Part shown: positions 17,545-26,014 of the stretch, piece by piece
Layout of the letters: every line of letters starts with the position of its first letter
Numbering within the stretch: the first letter of the stretch is position 1
NCBI GenBank assembly: GCA_963803085.1
Contig: CAWDLE010000021.1
Span: forward strand, 1-64,000
DNA length: 64,000 nucleotides
Reading direction: 5' to 3'
Source: JACVRW01 sp963803085
GTDB lineage: Bacteria > Actinomycetota > Thermoleophilia > Solirubrobacterales > Thermoleophilaceae
Translations under genes and position numbers: made by a program
Notes under the pieces: generated by a model
Databases searched by the model: none
What the model was told of the DNA's origin: nothing
The model's input: only the letters and a program-made list of their open reading frames with translations

Positions 17545-19383
17545 ATGCATGACATAGCCGAGTTCCTTCGCACTCATTCGCCCTTCGACAGCCTCGACGA
17601 GGAGACGCTCATCGAGGTGGCTGAGAGCGCCGAAATCGAGTTCTACGCGGCGCGCGCGAAGATCCTCGACAGCGCCGATGTCGTGGAGTTCGCCTACGTC
17701 GTGAGGAGTGGGTCGGTCGAGCTCGTGATCGACGGCCGCCTGCTCGATCTGATTGGCGAGGGCGAGATGTTCGGCTTCGTCTCCCTCCTGTCCGAGGGAC
17801 CGCTCGGCTTCGAGGCTCGTGCCGCCGAGGACACGCTCGTCTACCGCATTCCCGCGGAGGTCATCCGCCCGGTGCTGGAGCGCCCCGCCTTCGTCCGGTT
17901 CGTGACCGGGGTGATGAACGAGCGACTCCGATTCCTGGCCGGGCACCAGCCCGAGGCGCCGCTCTCTTCCGCCGGCCGGCCGGTCGGAGAGCTGATCAGG
18001 GCCCCGGCGCTGGTCTGTCCGCCTGCGACGAGCGTGCAGGAGGCGGCCCGTCAGATGGCCGAGGCCGGCGCGACCTGCGTGGTGGTCGAGCTGAACGACG
18101 GCCTCGGGATCGTGACCGACCGCGACATTCGCACTCGTGTGGTGGCCGCGGGCGCCGGCCCGGAGACCCCGCTGTCGGACGTGATGACCGCCCCGGCGTG
18201 GACCGTGGCCGCCGACCGCACCGCCACCGAGGCGCTGCTCGAGATGCTCGACCACGGGATCCGGCATCTGCCGGTGCTCACGGCCGGCAAGCGGCTGCTC
18301 GGGGTGCTGGACGACGTGGACCTGATGGCGAACGAGCGACGCGCGCCGTTCCGGCTGCGCGCCGCAATCGCGCGCAGCGGCGATGCAGAGGAGATGGCCG
18401 AGGCGGCCGCCGAGCTCCCGGACTCGGTGATCGCGCTCTTCGACGCGGGTCTCGCGCCCGGCTCGATCAGCCGCGCCATCGCGAGCATCCACGACGCGGT
18501 AACGCGGCGAATGATCGAGTTCACGCATCAGGAGCTGGGCCGTCCGCCGGTGCCCTACACCTGGATGGCCACGGGCAGCTTCGGCCGCTTCGAGCCGTTC
18601 CCGAGCTCCGACGTGGACAGCGCGATCGCGTGGGAGGGCCCCGACGACGACCCCGAGATCCGCCGCGCCATTGCCGCGCTGGCCGAGCACGTGCTCGAGG
18701 GACTGGGGAAGTGCGGGTTCGAACCGGACACCAAGGGCGCCGTCGCCTCCAACCCCCTGTTTGCCCGCTCGGTCGAGGAGTGGGAGCGGGCTGCCAGGAC
18801 CTGGGTCGAGCATCCCGATCGCGACCGGGGCCTGCTGTTGCTCTCAGTGGTCGTCGAGGCCGATGCGGTCTGGGGTTCCACGGCGATGGCGGACCATCTG
18901 GCCCGGGCGTTCGTGGAGGCTCCCGACCGCAAGCTGATGTTGCGGAGGCTGGCCGCGGCCGCGCTGGCGGAGCGCCCGCCCACCGGGTTCCTGCGCAACT
19001 TCGTGCTCCACTCGAGCGGCGAGCGCAGGGGCGTGCTCGACATCAAGCGTCGCGGGTTGCTCCCCATCGAGTCGCTGGCGCGCTGGAGCGGCCTGCGCGC
19101 CGGCGTGAGCGCCGCCTCCACGCGCGCCCGATTGAAGGCGTCGCGGGAGGCGGGAACCCTCAGCCCGGACGACGCGACGAACCTGCGCGACGCGTTCGAG
19201 CTGTTCTCCGCGCTCCGCATGGAGCACCAGGTGGGGCAGCTCCGAGAGGGCGCGGCTCCCGATGACCTGATCGAGCCCAAGAGCCTTGCGCCACTTGCCC
19301 GAACCTCGCTGAAGGAGGCGTTCCGCGCAGTGGCGCGGGTGCAGCGGGGAGTCGCCAACGAGTACGGCTTCCAGCTCCGTTGA
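17545..19383 (+). CDS. cNMP-binding / CBS pair / DUF294 nucleotidyltransferase-like protein
   Basis: Domains in order are a cyclic-nucleotide-binding-like domain (residues 1-130, with LLDLIGEGEMFGFVSLLSEG), a CBS pair (about 150-265), a GlnD/GlnE-like nucleotidyltransferase domain with GSFGRFEPFPSSDVDSAI near 340, and a DUF294 carboxy domain. The 612-residue length matches the family. Such proteins are thought to be signal-dependent nucleotidyltransferases, often beside an exonuclease gene and sometimes a solute transporter, as here. It is divergent from the APC permease with 35 bases between starts. Its target is unknown. Confidence 0.88.
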   Translation: MHDIAEFLRTHSPFDSLDEETLIEVAESAEIEFYAARAKILDSADVVEFAYVVRSGSVELVIDGRLLDLIGEGEMFGFVSLLSEGPLGFEARAAEDTLVYRIPAEVIRPVLERPAFVRFVTGVMNERLRFLAGHQPEAPLSSAGRPVGELIRAPALVCPPATSVQEAARQMAEAGATCVVVELNDGLGIVTDRDIRTRVVAAGAGPETPLSDVMTAPAWTVAADRTATEALLEMLDHGIRHLPVLTAGKRLLGVLDDVDLMANERRAPFRLRAAIARSGDAEEMAEAAAELPDSVIALFDAGLAPGSISRAIASIHDAVTRRMIEFTHQELGRPPVPYTWMATGSFGRFEPFPSSDVDSAIAWEGPDDDPEIRRAIAALAEHVLEGLGKCGFEPDTKGAVASNPLFARSVEEWERAARTWVEHPDRDRGLLLLSVVVEADAVWGSTAMADHLARAFVEAPDRKLMLRRLAAAALAERPPTGFLRNFVLHSSGERRGVLDIKRRGLLPIESLARWSGLRAGVSAASTRARLKASREAGTLSPDDATNLRDAFELFSALRMEHQVGQLREGAAPDDLIEPKSLAPLARTSLKEAFRAVARVQRGVANEYGFQLR

Positions 19384-20021
19384 CGCCGCTTCGGAACCGG
19401 TCGTGGCGCGAGGCGCGGTTCATAGCGATCGACGTCGAGACGACCGGGCTCGACCCGCAGCGGGACGAGGTCATCTCGTTCGCCGGCATCCCGATCGAGT
19501 ACGCCCGGATCATCGCGTCGGAGTCGGTTCACGGTCTCGTCCGTCCCCGCGCCACGTCCACGAGCGCCTCCATCGAGATCCACCGCTTGCGCGATGCTGA
19601 CCTCGCCGGGGCGCCGAGAGCGCCGGAGGCGCTGGCGCCGCTGGCGGCACAGATGCCCGGGCGGATACCGGTGGTGCACGCAAGCTGGGTGGAGCGCACG
19701 TTTCTCAAGAAGGCCGGGTGCCCCCTGCCGCGCCGGATCATCGACACGGCGGTCCTGTGGCGGCTGCTGAGCATCGAGCGCGGCGAGCGCGATCCGGGCA
19801 CGTGCAGCCTCTCCACGATCGCCGCGGCGCTCGGCCTGCCCGCGCATCGCCCGCACACGGCCGAGGGGGACGCCCTCACCGCCGCGCAGGTGTTCCTCGC
19901 CATGGCGACTCACCTCGAAGCCGGCGGCCACGGGACGGTGCGCGCACTCACGCGCGCGCGCTGGGATCTGCGCGCCCGGCAGCTGTGGCACGGGCCCGGC
20001 GGCCTCAGGCCGTCGAACTGA
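19380..20021 (+). CDS. DEDDh 3'-5' exonuclease (DNA polymerase III epsilon-like)
   Basis: This protein of about 213 residues has the first exonuclease motif IDVETTGLD (Asp18, Glu20) and the last motif HTAEGDALTA (His159, Asp164). At motif II, HASWVERTFL replaces the usual HNAxFDxxFL, so the second catalytic Asp is a Glu (residue 105). It starts at TTG overlapping the TGA of the DUF294 gene, a pairing seen in many bacteria. It acts on single-stranded 3' ends of DNA or RNA. The replaced Asp could lower activity. Its 3' end overlaps the convergent regulator gene by 17 bases. Confidence 0.85.
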   Translation: MTPLRNRSWREARFIAIDVETTGLDPQRDEVISFAGIPIEYARIIASESVHGLVRPRATSTSASIEIHRLRDADLAGAPRAPEALAPLAAQMPGRIPVVHASWVERTFLKKAGCPLPRRIIDTAVLWRLLSIERGERDPGTCSLSTIAAALGLPAHRPHTAEGDALTAAQVFLAMATHLEAGGHGTVRALTRARWDLRARQLWHGPGGLRPSN

Positions 20022-20637
20022 AAGCGGCGAGGATCTCCCGCTGGAAGGCGAGGACGTGCTCGTGCATGATCGTGCGCGCGTGGGGGCCGTTGCGATCGAG
20101 CACCGCCTCGAGCAGCTGCGTCTGGTCGTGGACCGCATGGCCGAGGCCTGGCACGCGGTCCAGCACCACGTACCAGATGCGCAGCGAGTGCGTGAAGTAG
20201 CGCTCGAGCGTCTGGGTCAGATACGGGTTCCGGGCGGCCTCCCAGGTGAAGCGGTGGATGCGCTCGTCGAAGCGCATCAGCCAGTCCTGGTCGTCCGGTC
20301 GACGGAGATGCTCGACCTCGTGCAGGAGCGTCTCAGCGGTGGCGTGCCCCTCGGGGTCGAGACGGAGCGCGGCGAGCTCCGCGGCATACCCCTCGAGCTC
20401 GGCGCGCACCTCGGTGATGCTCACGATGTCGGCGGCCTCGACCGGGGAGACGAACGTGCCGCGGCGCGGCTGCACGTCCACAAGGTTCTCGAGCGCGAGG
20501 CGCTTGACCGCCTCTCGGAGGGGAGTTCGGCCGATGCCGAGGTCACCCATCAGCTGGTCCTCGCGAAGGACCGTGCCAGGCGGGAGATGGAGCGTCACGA
20601 TCTGGTCGCGCAGTTCCGTGTACGCGCGCTCGGCCAC
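20005..20637 (-). CDS. GntR-family regulator with FCD ligand domain
   Basis: The 210-residue protein has a winged-helix domain (AYTELRDQIVTLHLPPGTVLRE, IGRTPLREAVKRLALENLV, RRGTFVS) and an all-helical FCD domain. The FCD domain carries the usual metal/ligand residues in RFDERIHRFTW, AVHDQTQL and MHEHV. Members repress catabolic genes and release DNA on binding the substrate. The identical TGATATATCA upstream and at three methylated-amine promoters makes it the likely local regulator. The annotated start is GTG. An ATG at 20690 (MAVEPSTTQVPDA) in another frame reads like the true amino end, so a one-base error near 20650 is possible. Confidence 0.88.
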   Translation of the reverse strand: MAERAYTELRDQIVTLHLPPGTVLREDQLMGDLGIGRTPLREAVKRLALENLVDVQPRRGTFVSPVEAADIVSITEVRAELEGYAAELAALRLDPEGHATAETLLHEVEHLRRPDDQDWLMRFDERIHRFTWEAARNPYLTQTLERYFTHSLRIWYVVLDRVPGLGHAVHDQTQLLEAVLDRNGPHARTIMHEHVLAFQREILAAFSSTA

Positions 20638-20713
20638 CAGCCGCGCGGCCGTGCGTCAGGGACCTGGGTAGTCGAGGGTTCGACGGCCATCGCGCTGCGC
20701 AGGATCTTACGGC

Positions 20714-20723
20714 TGATATATCA
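20714..20723. promoter_or_regulatory. TGATATATCA operator upstream of GntR regulator
   Basis: This exact copy of the operator lies 23 bases before the ATG at 20690 and 76 bases before the GTG at 20637 on the minus strand. It is also 38 bases before the plus-strand phoD start. Autoregulation of the GntR/FCD gene is the simplest reading. Control of the phosphatase gene is possible too. Confidence 0.7.
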
Positions 20724-20761
20724 CCGCTGAGCGGGGCACGCCCAGCGCCACAAGGGGGAGA

Positions 20762-22359
20762 ATGTCGGACCCACGTACGACCCTGGCCGAGCTCAACGGG
20801 AGGGTCATGGACCGCCGCCGGTTCCTTGTGTTCACCGGCGCCCTGGCCGGCACCGCCCTCTACGCAGGGACGCGCGGCGACCTGGCACTCGCGGCCCCGC
20901 CGCTAACGGCTACCCGTTTCGGCTCGGCGTGGCGTCCGGCGATCCCACGCCGAACCGCGTCTCGCTGTGGACCCGCCTGGCATCCGAGCCGCTCGTCGAA
21001 GGCGGCGGGATACCCGCGAAGGACATCAGTGTGCGCTGGCAGGTGGCGACCGACTCGAATTTCAGGCACGTCGAGAAGTCGGGCACGGTGGCGGCGGTGC
21101 CCGAGCTCGACCACTCTGTTCACGTGGACGTGAGCGGGCTTCGCTCCGGCCGCGAGTACTTCTACCGCTTCCTCACCGACCGTGACGAGAGTCCGGTTGG
21201 ACGCACGAAGACCGCGCCCGGGTCGCAGACCACGTGCGGGACCTGACGTTCGCGTTCGCGTCCTGCCAGAAGTGGGACGACGGGTTCTACGCGCCGTACC
21301 GCCGGATGGCGGAGGAGGACATCGAGCTCGTCATCCATCTCGGCGACTACATCTACGAGTACGGGGTCGGCTCGGGCGGGGTGCGGAACGCGAAAATTCC
21401 CGCCTCGTTCGGGCCCGAGTGCTTCACCCTCGAGCGCTACCGCCTGCAGCACTCGCTCTACAAGACGGATCCCGACCTCCAGGAGGCGCACCGGCTGTTT
21501 CCATGGATGGTCACCTGGGACGACCACGAGGTGGCCAACGACTACTCGGGCATCTTTCCCGAGTTCGCAGAACACGAGCCCCGAGTTCCTCGCGCGACGC
21601 GCCGCCGCCTACCAGGCGTACTTCGAGAACATGCCCGTGCCGCTGAGCGCCACGCCCAAGAAGGGCGCAGTGCAGCTCTACCGGCGGCTGGAGTACGGGG
21701 ACATCGCGGAGTTCAACATGCTCGACACGCGCCAGTACCGCACGGACAATCCCTGCGGCGACGGCGAGCAGCCGCCCTGCGACGCCGGCTTCGATCCGGA
21801 CGCGACCATGACCGGCAAGGCGCAGGAGAAGTGGCTGCTGAAGGGCCTCGAGAACTCGCGGGCCCGCTGGAACGTGATCGCCAACGGGGTGCTGATGGGG
21901 CAGCTGAAGCACGACGCGGACGGCGGCCGCTTCTGGAACGACTCGTGGGACGGCTGGCCCGGGCAGCGCGCGCGGATCCTCCAGCGCATCGCCGACGCGG
22001 AGGTCCGGAACCCGGTCGTGATCACCGGCGACTGGCACTCCACCTTCGTGAACGACCTGAAGGCGGACTACGAGGACGAGGACGCGCCCGTCGTGGCGAC
22101 CGAGTTCGTCGGCACGTCGATCTCGTCGAACGGAGACTGCATTTGCTACGGCCCCTACTACGGGCCGATGATCCAGTTCAATCCCGACATCAAGTTCTTC
22201 GACGGCGACCGTCGCGGCTACGTGCTCTGCAAGCTCGACCACGACGAATGGCGGACGGACCTGCGCATGGTGCCGACCGTCTCGACGCCGGACGCGCCGG
22301 TGTCGACGTTTGCCTCGTTCGTCGTCGAGGACGGCGAGCCGGGGGCGCAGCAGGTCTAG
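20762..22359 (+). pseudogene. phoD: PhoD-type alkaline phosphatase, three frame breaks
   Basis: The gene encodes a PhoD-family metallophosphoesterase secreted through Tat (DRRRFLVFTGALAG) from an ATG preceded by GGGGGAG. The protein is spread over four frame segments. The signal is followed, after a break near 20905, by NGYPFRLGVASGDPTPNRV. A break near 21215 separates RTKTAP from VADHVRDLTFAFASCQKW. A break near 21570 separates DYSGIFPEFA from NTSPEFLARRAAAYQAYF. All expected motifs are present once pieced together: HLGDYIYEY, WDDHEVANDY, LDTRQYR, and VITGDWHSTF near the end. It would release phosphate from organic esters outside the cell. As written it is non-functional. Three breaks in one otherwise intact gene suggest read error as much as decay. 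Confidence 0.82.
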
Positions 22360-24296
22360 GGCGCTTCGCCCGGCTCCAGCGACTCAGCCAGCAAAGTAGA
22401 CACGTCCACCACGCGCAGCTCGTCGCCGCGTGCCCGCACGCCGTCGTCGAGCATCACCGTGCAGAACGGGCAGGCCACGGCGAGCGTCTCCGCGCCGGTC
22501 TCGGCCGCCTCGCGGGCGCGCTCATCGTTGATCAGGCCGCCGCGCTCCTCCATCCACATGTGGGCGCCGCCGGCGCCGCAGCAGAACGTGCGCTCTCCGC
22601 TGCGCTCCATCTCGATCGGCGTTCCCACCGCCTCGACGAGCTCGCGAGGGTCGGCGCGCACGTCGTTGTGGCGGGCCAGGTAGCAGGAGTCGTGGTAGGT
22701 GATCGTGCCGGCGTCGCCCTTGGCCTCGAGCTTGCCCTCGCGGACGAGGTCGGCGAGCAGCTCGGTGTGATGCACCACCTCGTAGTTGCCGCCGAAGTCC
22801 GAGTACTCGTTACCGAGCGTGTTGAAGCAGTGCGGGCAGCTCGCCACGATCTTGGTCACGCCGGCTTCGTTCAGAGTCCCGACGTTCTGCTCGGCGTGCG
22901 CCTGGAAGAGGTACTCGTTGCCCATCCGCCGCGCGGGATCGCCGGTGCAGGACTCGCGCGGACCGAGGATCGCGAAGTCCACGCCCGCGGCCTTCATCAG
23001 CTTGGCGGTTGACTGGGCGGCCGTGCGCGCGCGCTCGTCGAACGACGCCGCGCAGCCCACCCAATAGAGCACCTCGGGGGCTGGGTCGCCGGGCTCCAGC
23101 ACGCGCACGCCAAGCTCGGCGGCCCAGTCGGCGCGCTCGGTCTGGGGCTTGCCCCATGGATTCGAGGCGCGTTCCACGTCGCGGAGCATCTGCTCGGACT
23201 CCGAGGGGAACGACGAGTCCATCATCACCAGGTGACGGCGAAGGTCGATGATGTGGTCCACGTGCTCGATCGACACCGGGCACTCGCGCACGCAGGCGCC
23301 ACAGGTCACGCAGTCCCAAACGACGTTGTCGGTCACGGCGTTCGGCACGAGCGGCGACGGCTCGAAGCCCTCCTCGCCGCGGATCAGCCTCGGCCCCTCC
23401 TCGAACACCTGGTCGCGCAGCGCCATGATCAAGAGCTTCGGCGACAGCTCCTTTCCGGTGGTCCAGGCCGGGCACACGTCCTGGCAGCGGCCGCACTCGG
23501 TGCAGGAGAAGGTGTCGAGCGTCTGCTTCCAGGTGAGGTCCGGCACGGTGCCGGCGCCGAAGCGCATCTCCTCCTCGGGCACGTCGAAGCGGAGCGGCTC
23601 GAGCCGCCCGCGCGCACGCGTGCGCGCGAAGTAGACGTTGAACGCCGCGGTCGCGATGTGGAGGTGCTTCGAGTGCGGGAGGTACGCGAGGAAGCTGACG
23701 ATGATCAGCACGTGTGCCCAGACGAAGACGCGCTCGAGGACCTCCGTGACTCCGTCGTCGCCGAACAGTCCCGACAGCGCGTTCGACACCGGCGACCACG
23801 ACGCCGGCCACTCGTTCAGGCCGAGCGCGATGCGCGACGCGTGCCAGAGCAGGAGCGTCGTCACGATCCCGGCGATCAGCGCGAGGATCAGGTCGGCCTC
23901 GCGGAGATGGCTGCCCTCGAAGCGCGCCGGCCGCTGGATCTTGCGGATCGCGACGGCGCCGATCACACCCACGAGCACCAGCACCGCGAATACGTCCACC
24001 ATCAGCGCGAACCAGCCCTGGTGGCCGAGCCACGGCAGCGTGGCGTCGCGGCTGACCGCGCCGATCATCGCGATCACGATCGTGGGGAAGAGGACGAGGA
24101 AGCCCCAGAAGATCGCGGCGTGGATCAGCCCCGGCACGAGCCGCTGGAGCAGCTTCTTCTGGCCGAGCACGATCACGGCTTCGTTCTTGACGCGCTCCGG
24201 AACGTCGTCGAAGCGCTCGACCGGCTTGCCGAGCCTGACCAGATCCACCAGCAGCTTCGCGCGGCGGCCGAACAGCGTGCCGCCGACCGCCAGCAC
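22356..24296 (-). CDS. etfD: Membrane Fe-S oxidoreductase, EtfD-like ETF:menaquinone oxidoreductase
   Basis: The 646-residue protein has an amino-terminal NarI-like membrane part with about five helices (residues 1-215). Two 4Fe-4S clusters follow, with Cys 265/268/271/275 (CTECGRCQDVC) and 329/332/335/339 (CVTCGACVREC). Two CCG-type cysteine-rich domains come next, including the paired Cys in FCCGAGGAHMWMEE and VACPFCTVML. This is the layout of the mycobacterial EtfD / HdrD-like proteins that pass electrons from electron-transfer flavoprotein to menaquinone. It is the last gene of the DMG-dehydrogenase operon, 32 bases after etfA. Start is GTG; no earlier start codon exists in frame within the gap. 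Confidence 0.88.
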   Translation of the reverse strand: MLAVGGTLFGRRAKLLVDLVRLGKPVERFDDVPERVKNEAVIVLGQKKLLQRLVPGLIHAAIFWGFLVLFPTIVIAMIGAVSRDATLPWLGHQGWFALMVDVFAVLVLVGVIGAVAIRKIQRPARFEGSHLREADLILALIAGIVTTLLLWHASRIALGLNEWPASWSPVSNALSGLFGDDGVTEVLERVFVWAHVLIIVSFLAYLPHSKHLHIATAAFNVYFARTRARGRLEPLRFDVPEEEMRFGAGTVPDLTWKQTLDTFSCTECGRCQDVCPAWTTGKELSPKLLIMALRDQVFEEGPRLIRGEEGFEPSPLVPNAVTDNVVWDCVTCGACVRECPVSIEHVDHIIDLRRHLVMMDSSFPSESEQMLRDVERASNPWGKPQTERADWAAELGVRVLEPGDPAPEVLYWVGCAASFDERARTAAQSTAKLMKAAGVDFAILGPRESCTGDPARRMGNEYLFQAHAEQNVGTLNEAGVTKIVASCPHCFNTLGNEYSDFGGNYEVVHHTELLADLVREGKLEAKGDAGTITYHDSCYLARHNDVRADPRELVEAVGTPIEMERSGERTFCCGAGGAHMWMEERGGLINDERAREAAETGAETLAVACPFCTVMLDDGVRARGDELRVVDVSTLLAESLEPGEAP

Positions 24297-24328
24297 CGCG
24301 GCGAGCGCGAGCGCTCCGAGCGCAACGT

Positions 24329-25249
24329 CTATGAGGACTGCGCCTTTCTGAGCTCCGCCGTGATCGCGGGCACGATCTCAGCCAGATCGCCGATCACCGC
24401 GTAATCCGCGCTGGCGAAGATCGGCGCCTCGGCGTCGGAGTTGATGGCGAGGATCTTCTTCGCGCCCTTGCAGCCCGCGATGTGCTGGGTCGCGCCGCTG
24501 ATTCCGCACGCGATGTAGAGATCGGGTGCGACCTTCGTGCCGGTCTGGCCGACCTGGTCGGTGTGCGGGCGCCAGCCGGCCATGGTCACGACGCGCGAGC
24601 AGCCGACCGCCGCATTCAGGAGGCCGGCGAGCTCCTCGAGGATCCCGAAGCCGTCGGCCGAGCCGACGCCGCGGCCGCCGCTCACCACGACCTTCGCCTC
24701 GGCAAGCGAGATGCCCGCCGTGGGCGTCTCGGCATGCTCGACGACTCTCACGACCTCTTCGCCCAGCTCGGGCTCGAAGCTCTCGACGTTCGCCGCTCCC
24801 CCGTTGACGGTCGTGGCCTCGACCATGTGCGGGGCGACCGAGAGAACCTTCAGCTCCGAGGTGATGCGCGCCTCTTCGAGAAGGCTTCCGCCCCAGCGCA
24901 CCCTCGTAACGGTCCCGTCACTCCCGACCGCAATGCAGTTGGCGGCGAAGGGGAGATCGCGGCGGGCGGCGAGGTGAGCGAGCACCTCGTTGCCTCGGTT
25001 CGTGCCCGCGGCGACCACGGCGGTGGGCTCGATCTGGTCGATGAGCTGGTCGAGGCAGGCTGCCCACGCGCCCGGGGCGTAGGAGGAAAGCTGGTCGTGC
25101 TTCGCGACATGCACAGTCTCTACGCCGTATGAGCCCAGCTCGGCGGCGTCGAAGGTGAGCGCGTGCAGCGGCTCGCCGAGCTCGCGTGCCAGAGAGAGCG
25201 CCTGAAGCGAGAGCTCTTCGCCAGGCTCGACCAGGACCAGGACGCTCAT
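24329..25249 (-). CDS. etfA: Electron transfer flavoprotein subunit alpha
   Basis: The 306-residue protein has the conserved FAD-binding carboxy half. Visible parts are VVSGGRGVGSADGFGILEEL, a VGCSRVVTMAGW stretch, QVGQTGTKVAPDLYIACGIS and AINSDAEAPIFASADY. It pairs with EtfB to carry electrons from flavin dehydrogenases. The start overlaps the etfB stop (ATGA). It lies between the dehydrogenase and EtfD genes, so its natural donor is probably the dimethylglycine/sarcosine dehydrogenase and its acceptor EtfD. Confidence 0.95.
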   Translation of the reverse strand: MSVLVLVEPGEELSLQALSLARELGEPLHALTFDAAELGSYGVETVHVAKHDQLSSYAPGAWAACLDQLIDQIEPTAVVAAGTNRGNEVLAHLAARRDLPFAANCIAVGSDGTVTRVRWGGSLLEEARITSELKVLSVAPHMVEATTVNGGAANVESFEPELGEEVVRVVEHAETPTAGISLAEAKVVVSGGRGVGSADGFGILEELAGLLNAAVGCSRVVTMAGWRPHTDQVGQTGTKVAPDLYIACGISGATQHIAGCKGAKKILAINSDAEAPIFASADYAVIGDLAEIVPAITAELRKAQSS

Positions 25250-26014
25250 CCCGCCACCCCGATCTCTCGCATCATCTCGACCACGGCCGGTGCCGCGTCG
25301 GGCCCGTTGCCGAGGACCTCGGCCTGCTTGCCCTGTCCCGGAGGCACCACGAGCCGCAGCTTCTCGAGCCGCGCGGCAGGACGCTCGGGGTTGCGCTGCT
25401 CGACCGGCTTCGAGCGCGCGCGCAGCTTCGCGGGCACCGACGGGTAGCGCGGCAGGTTGATGCCCTCGAGGACGCTCACTACGGCCGGAAGCGGCAGCTC
25501 GTATATGTCGCGGCCACCGGGCACCTCCTGCTCACAGCGCGCGCGGCCGTCGGCCACCGACAGTCCCTTCAGTCCGGTCGCGATCGGCCGGCCCTAGCGC
25601 GTACGCCACGCGGATGCCGACCTGGTAGTTGCCCGAGTCGGCCGACTCGTTGCCGAACACGATCAGGTCGAAGCCGCCGCCAGCGGCCTCCTCCGCCTGG
25701 ACCGCGTCGATGATCGCCGCGGCGGTGGCCTGCGGGTCCCACTCCTCGCCGTCTGTGACGAGGTGGACGCCGCGGTCGCCGCCGTTCGCGAGCGAGTCGC
25801 GGATCTGCTCCTCGGCCTCGGCTGGGCCCAGCGTGAGAACGGTGACCTCACCGCCGTGCTCCTCCACGAGCCGGACCGCCTCCTCCACGCCGCACTCCTC
25901 GTGCGGGCTGATCGTGAAGCCGAGATGGCGAGTCTCGAGCGCCTGCTCGTCGGCGGTCAACACCATCTTGCCGCCCGTGAGCGGCACGCGCTTGACGCAG
26001 ACGAGGATCCTCAT
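25246..26014 (-). CDS. etfB: Electron transfer flavoprotein subunit beta, one frameshift
   Basis: The amino half (MRILVCVKRVPLTGGKMVLT ... LIVFGNESADSGNYQVGIRV) is classical EtfB, with the AMP-binding and ETF-recognition region. After VAYALG the frame is lost near 25592, within GGGCCGGCC. The rest of the protein continues in the next frame as PIATGLKGLSVADG ... ELPLPAVVSVLEGINLPRYP ending KQAEVLGNGPDAAPAVVEMM. Removing one base restores a roughly 255-residue chain of normal length. It overlaps the neighbours by four bases on both sides. With intact etfA and etfD in the same operon, a read error is more likely than loss. Confidence 0.85.
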
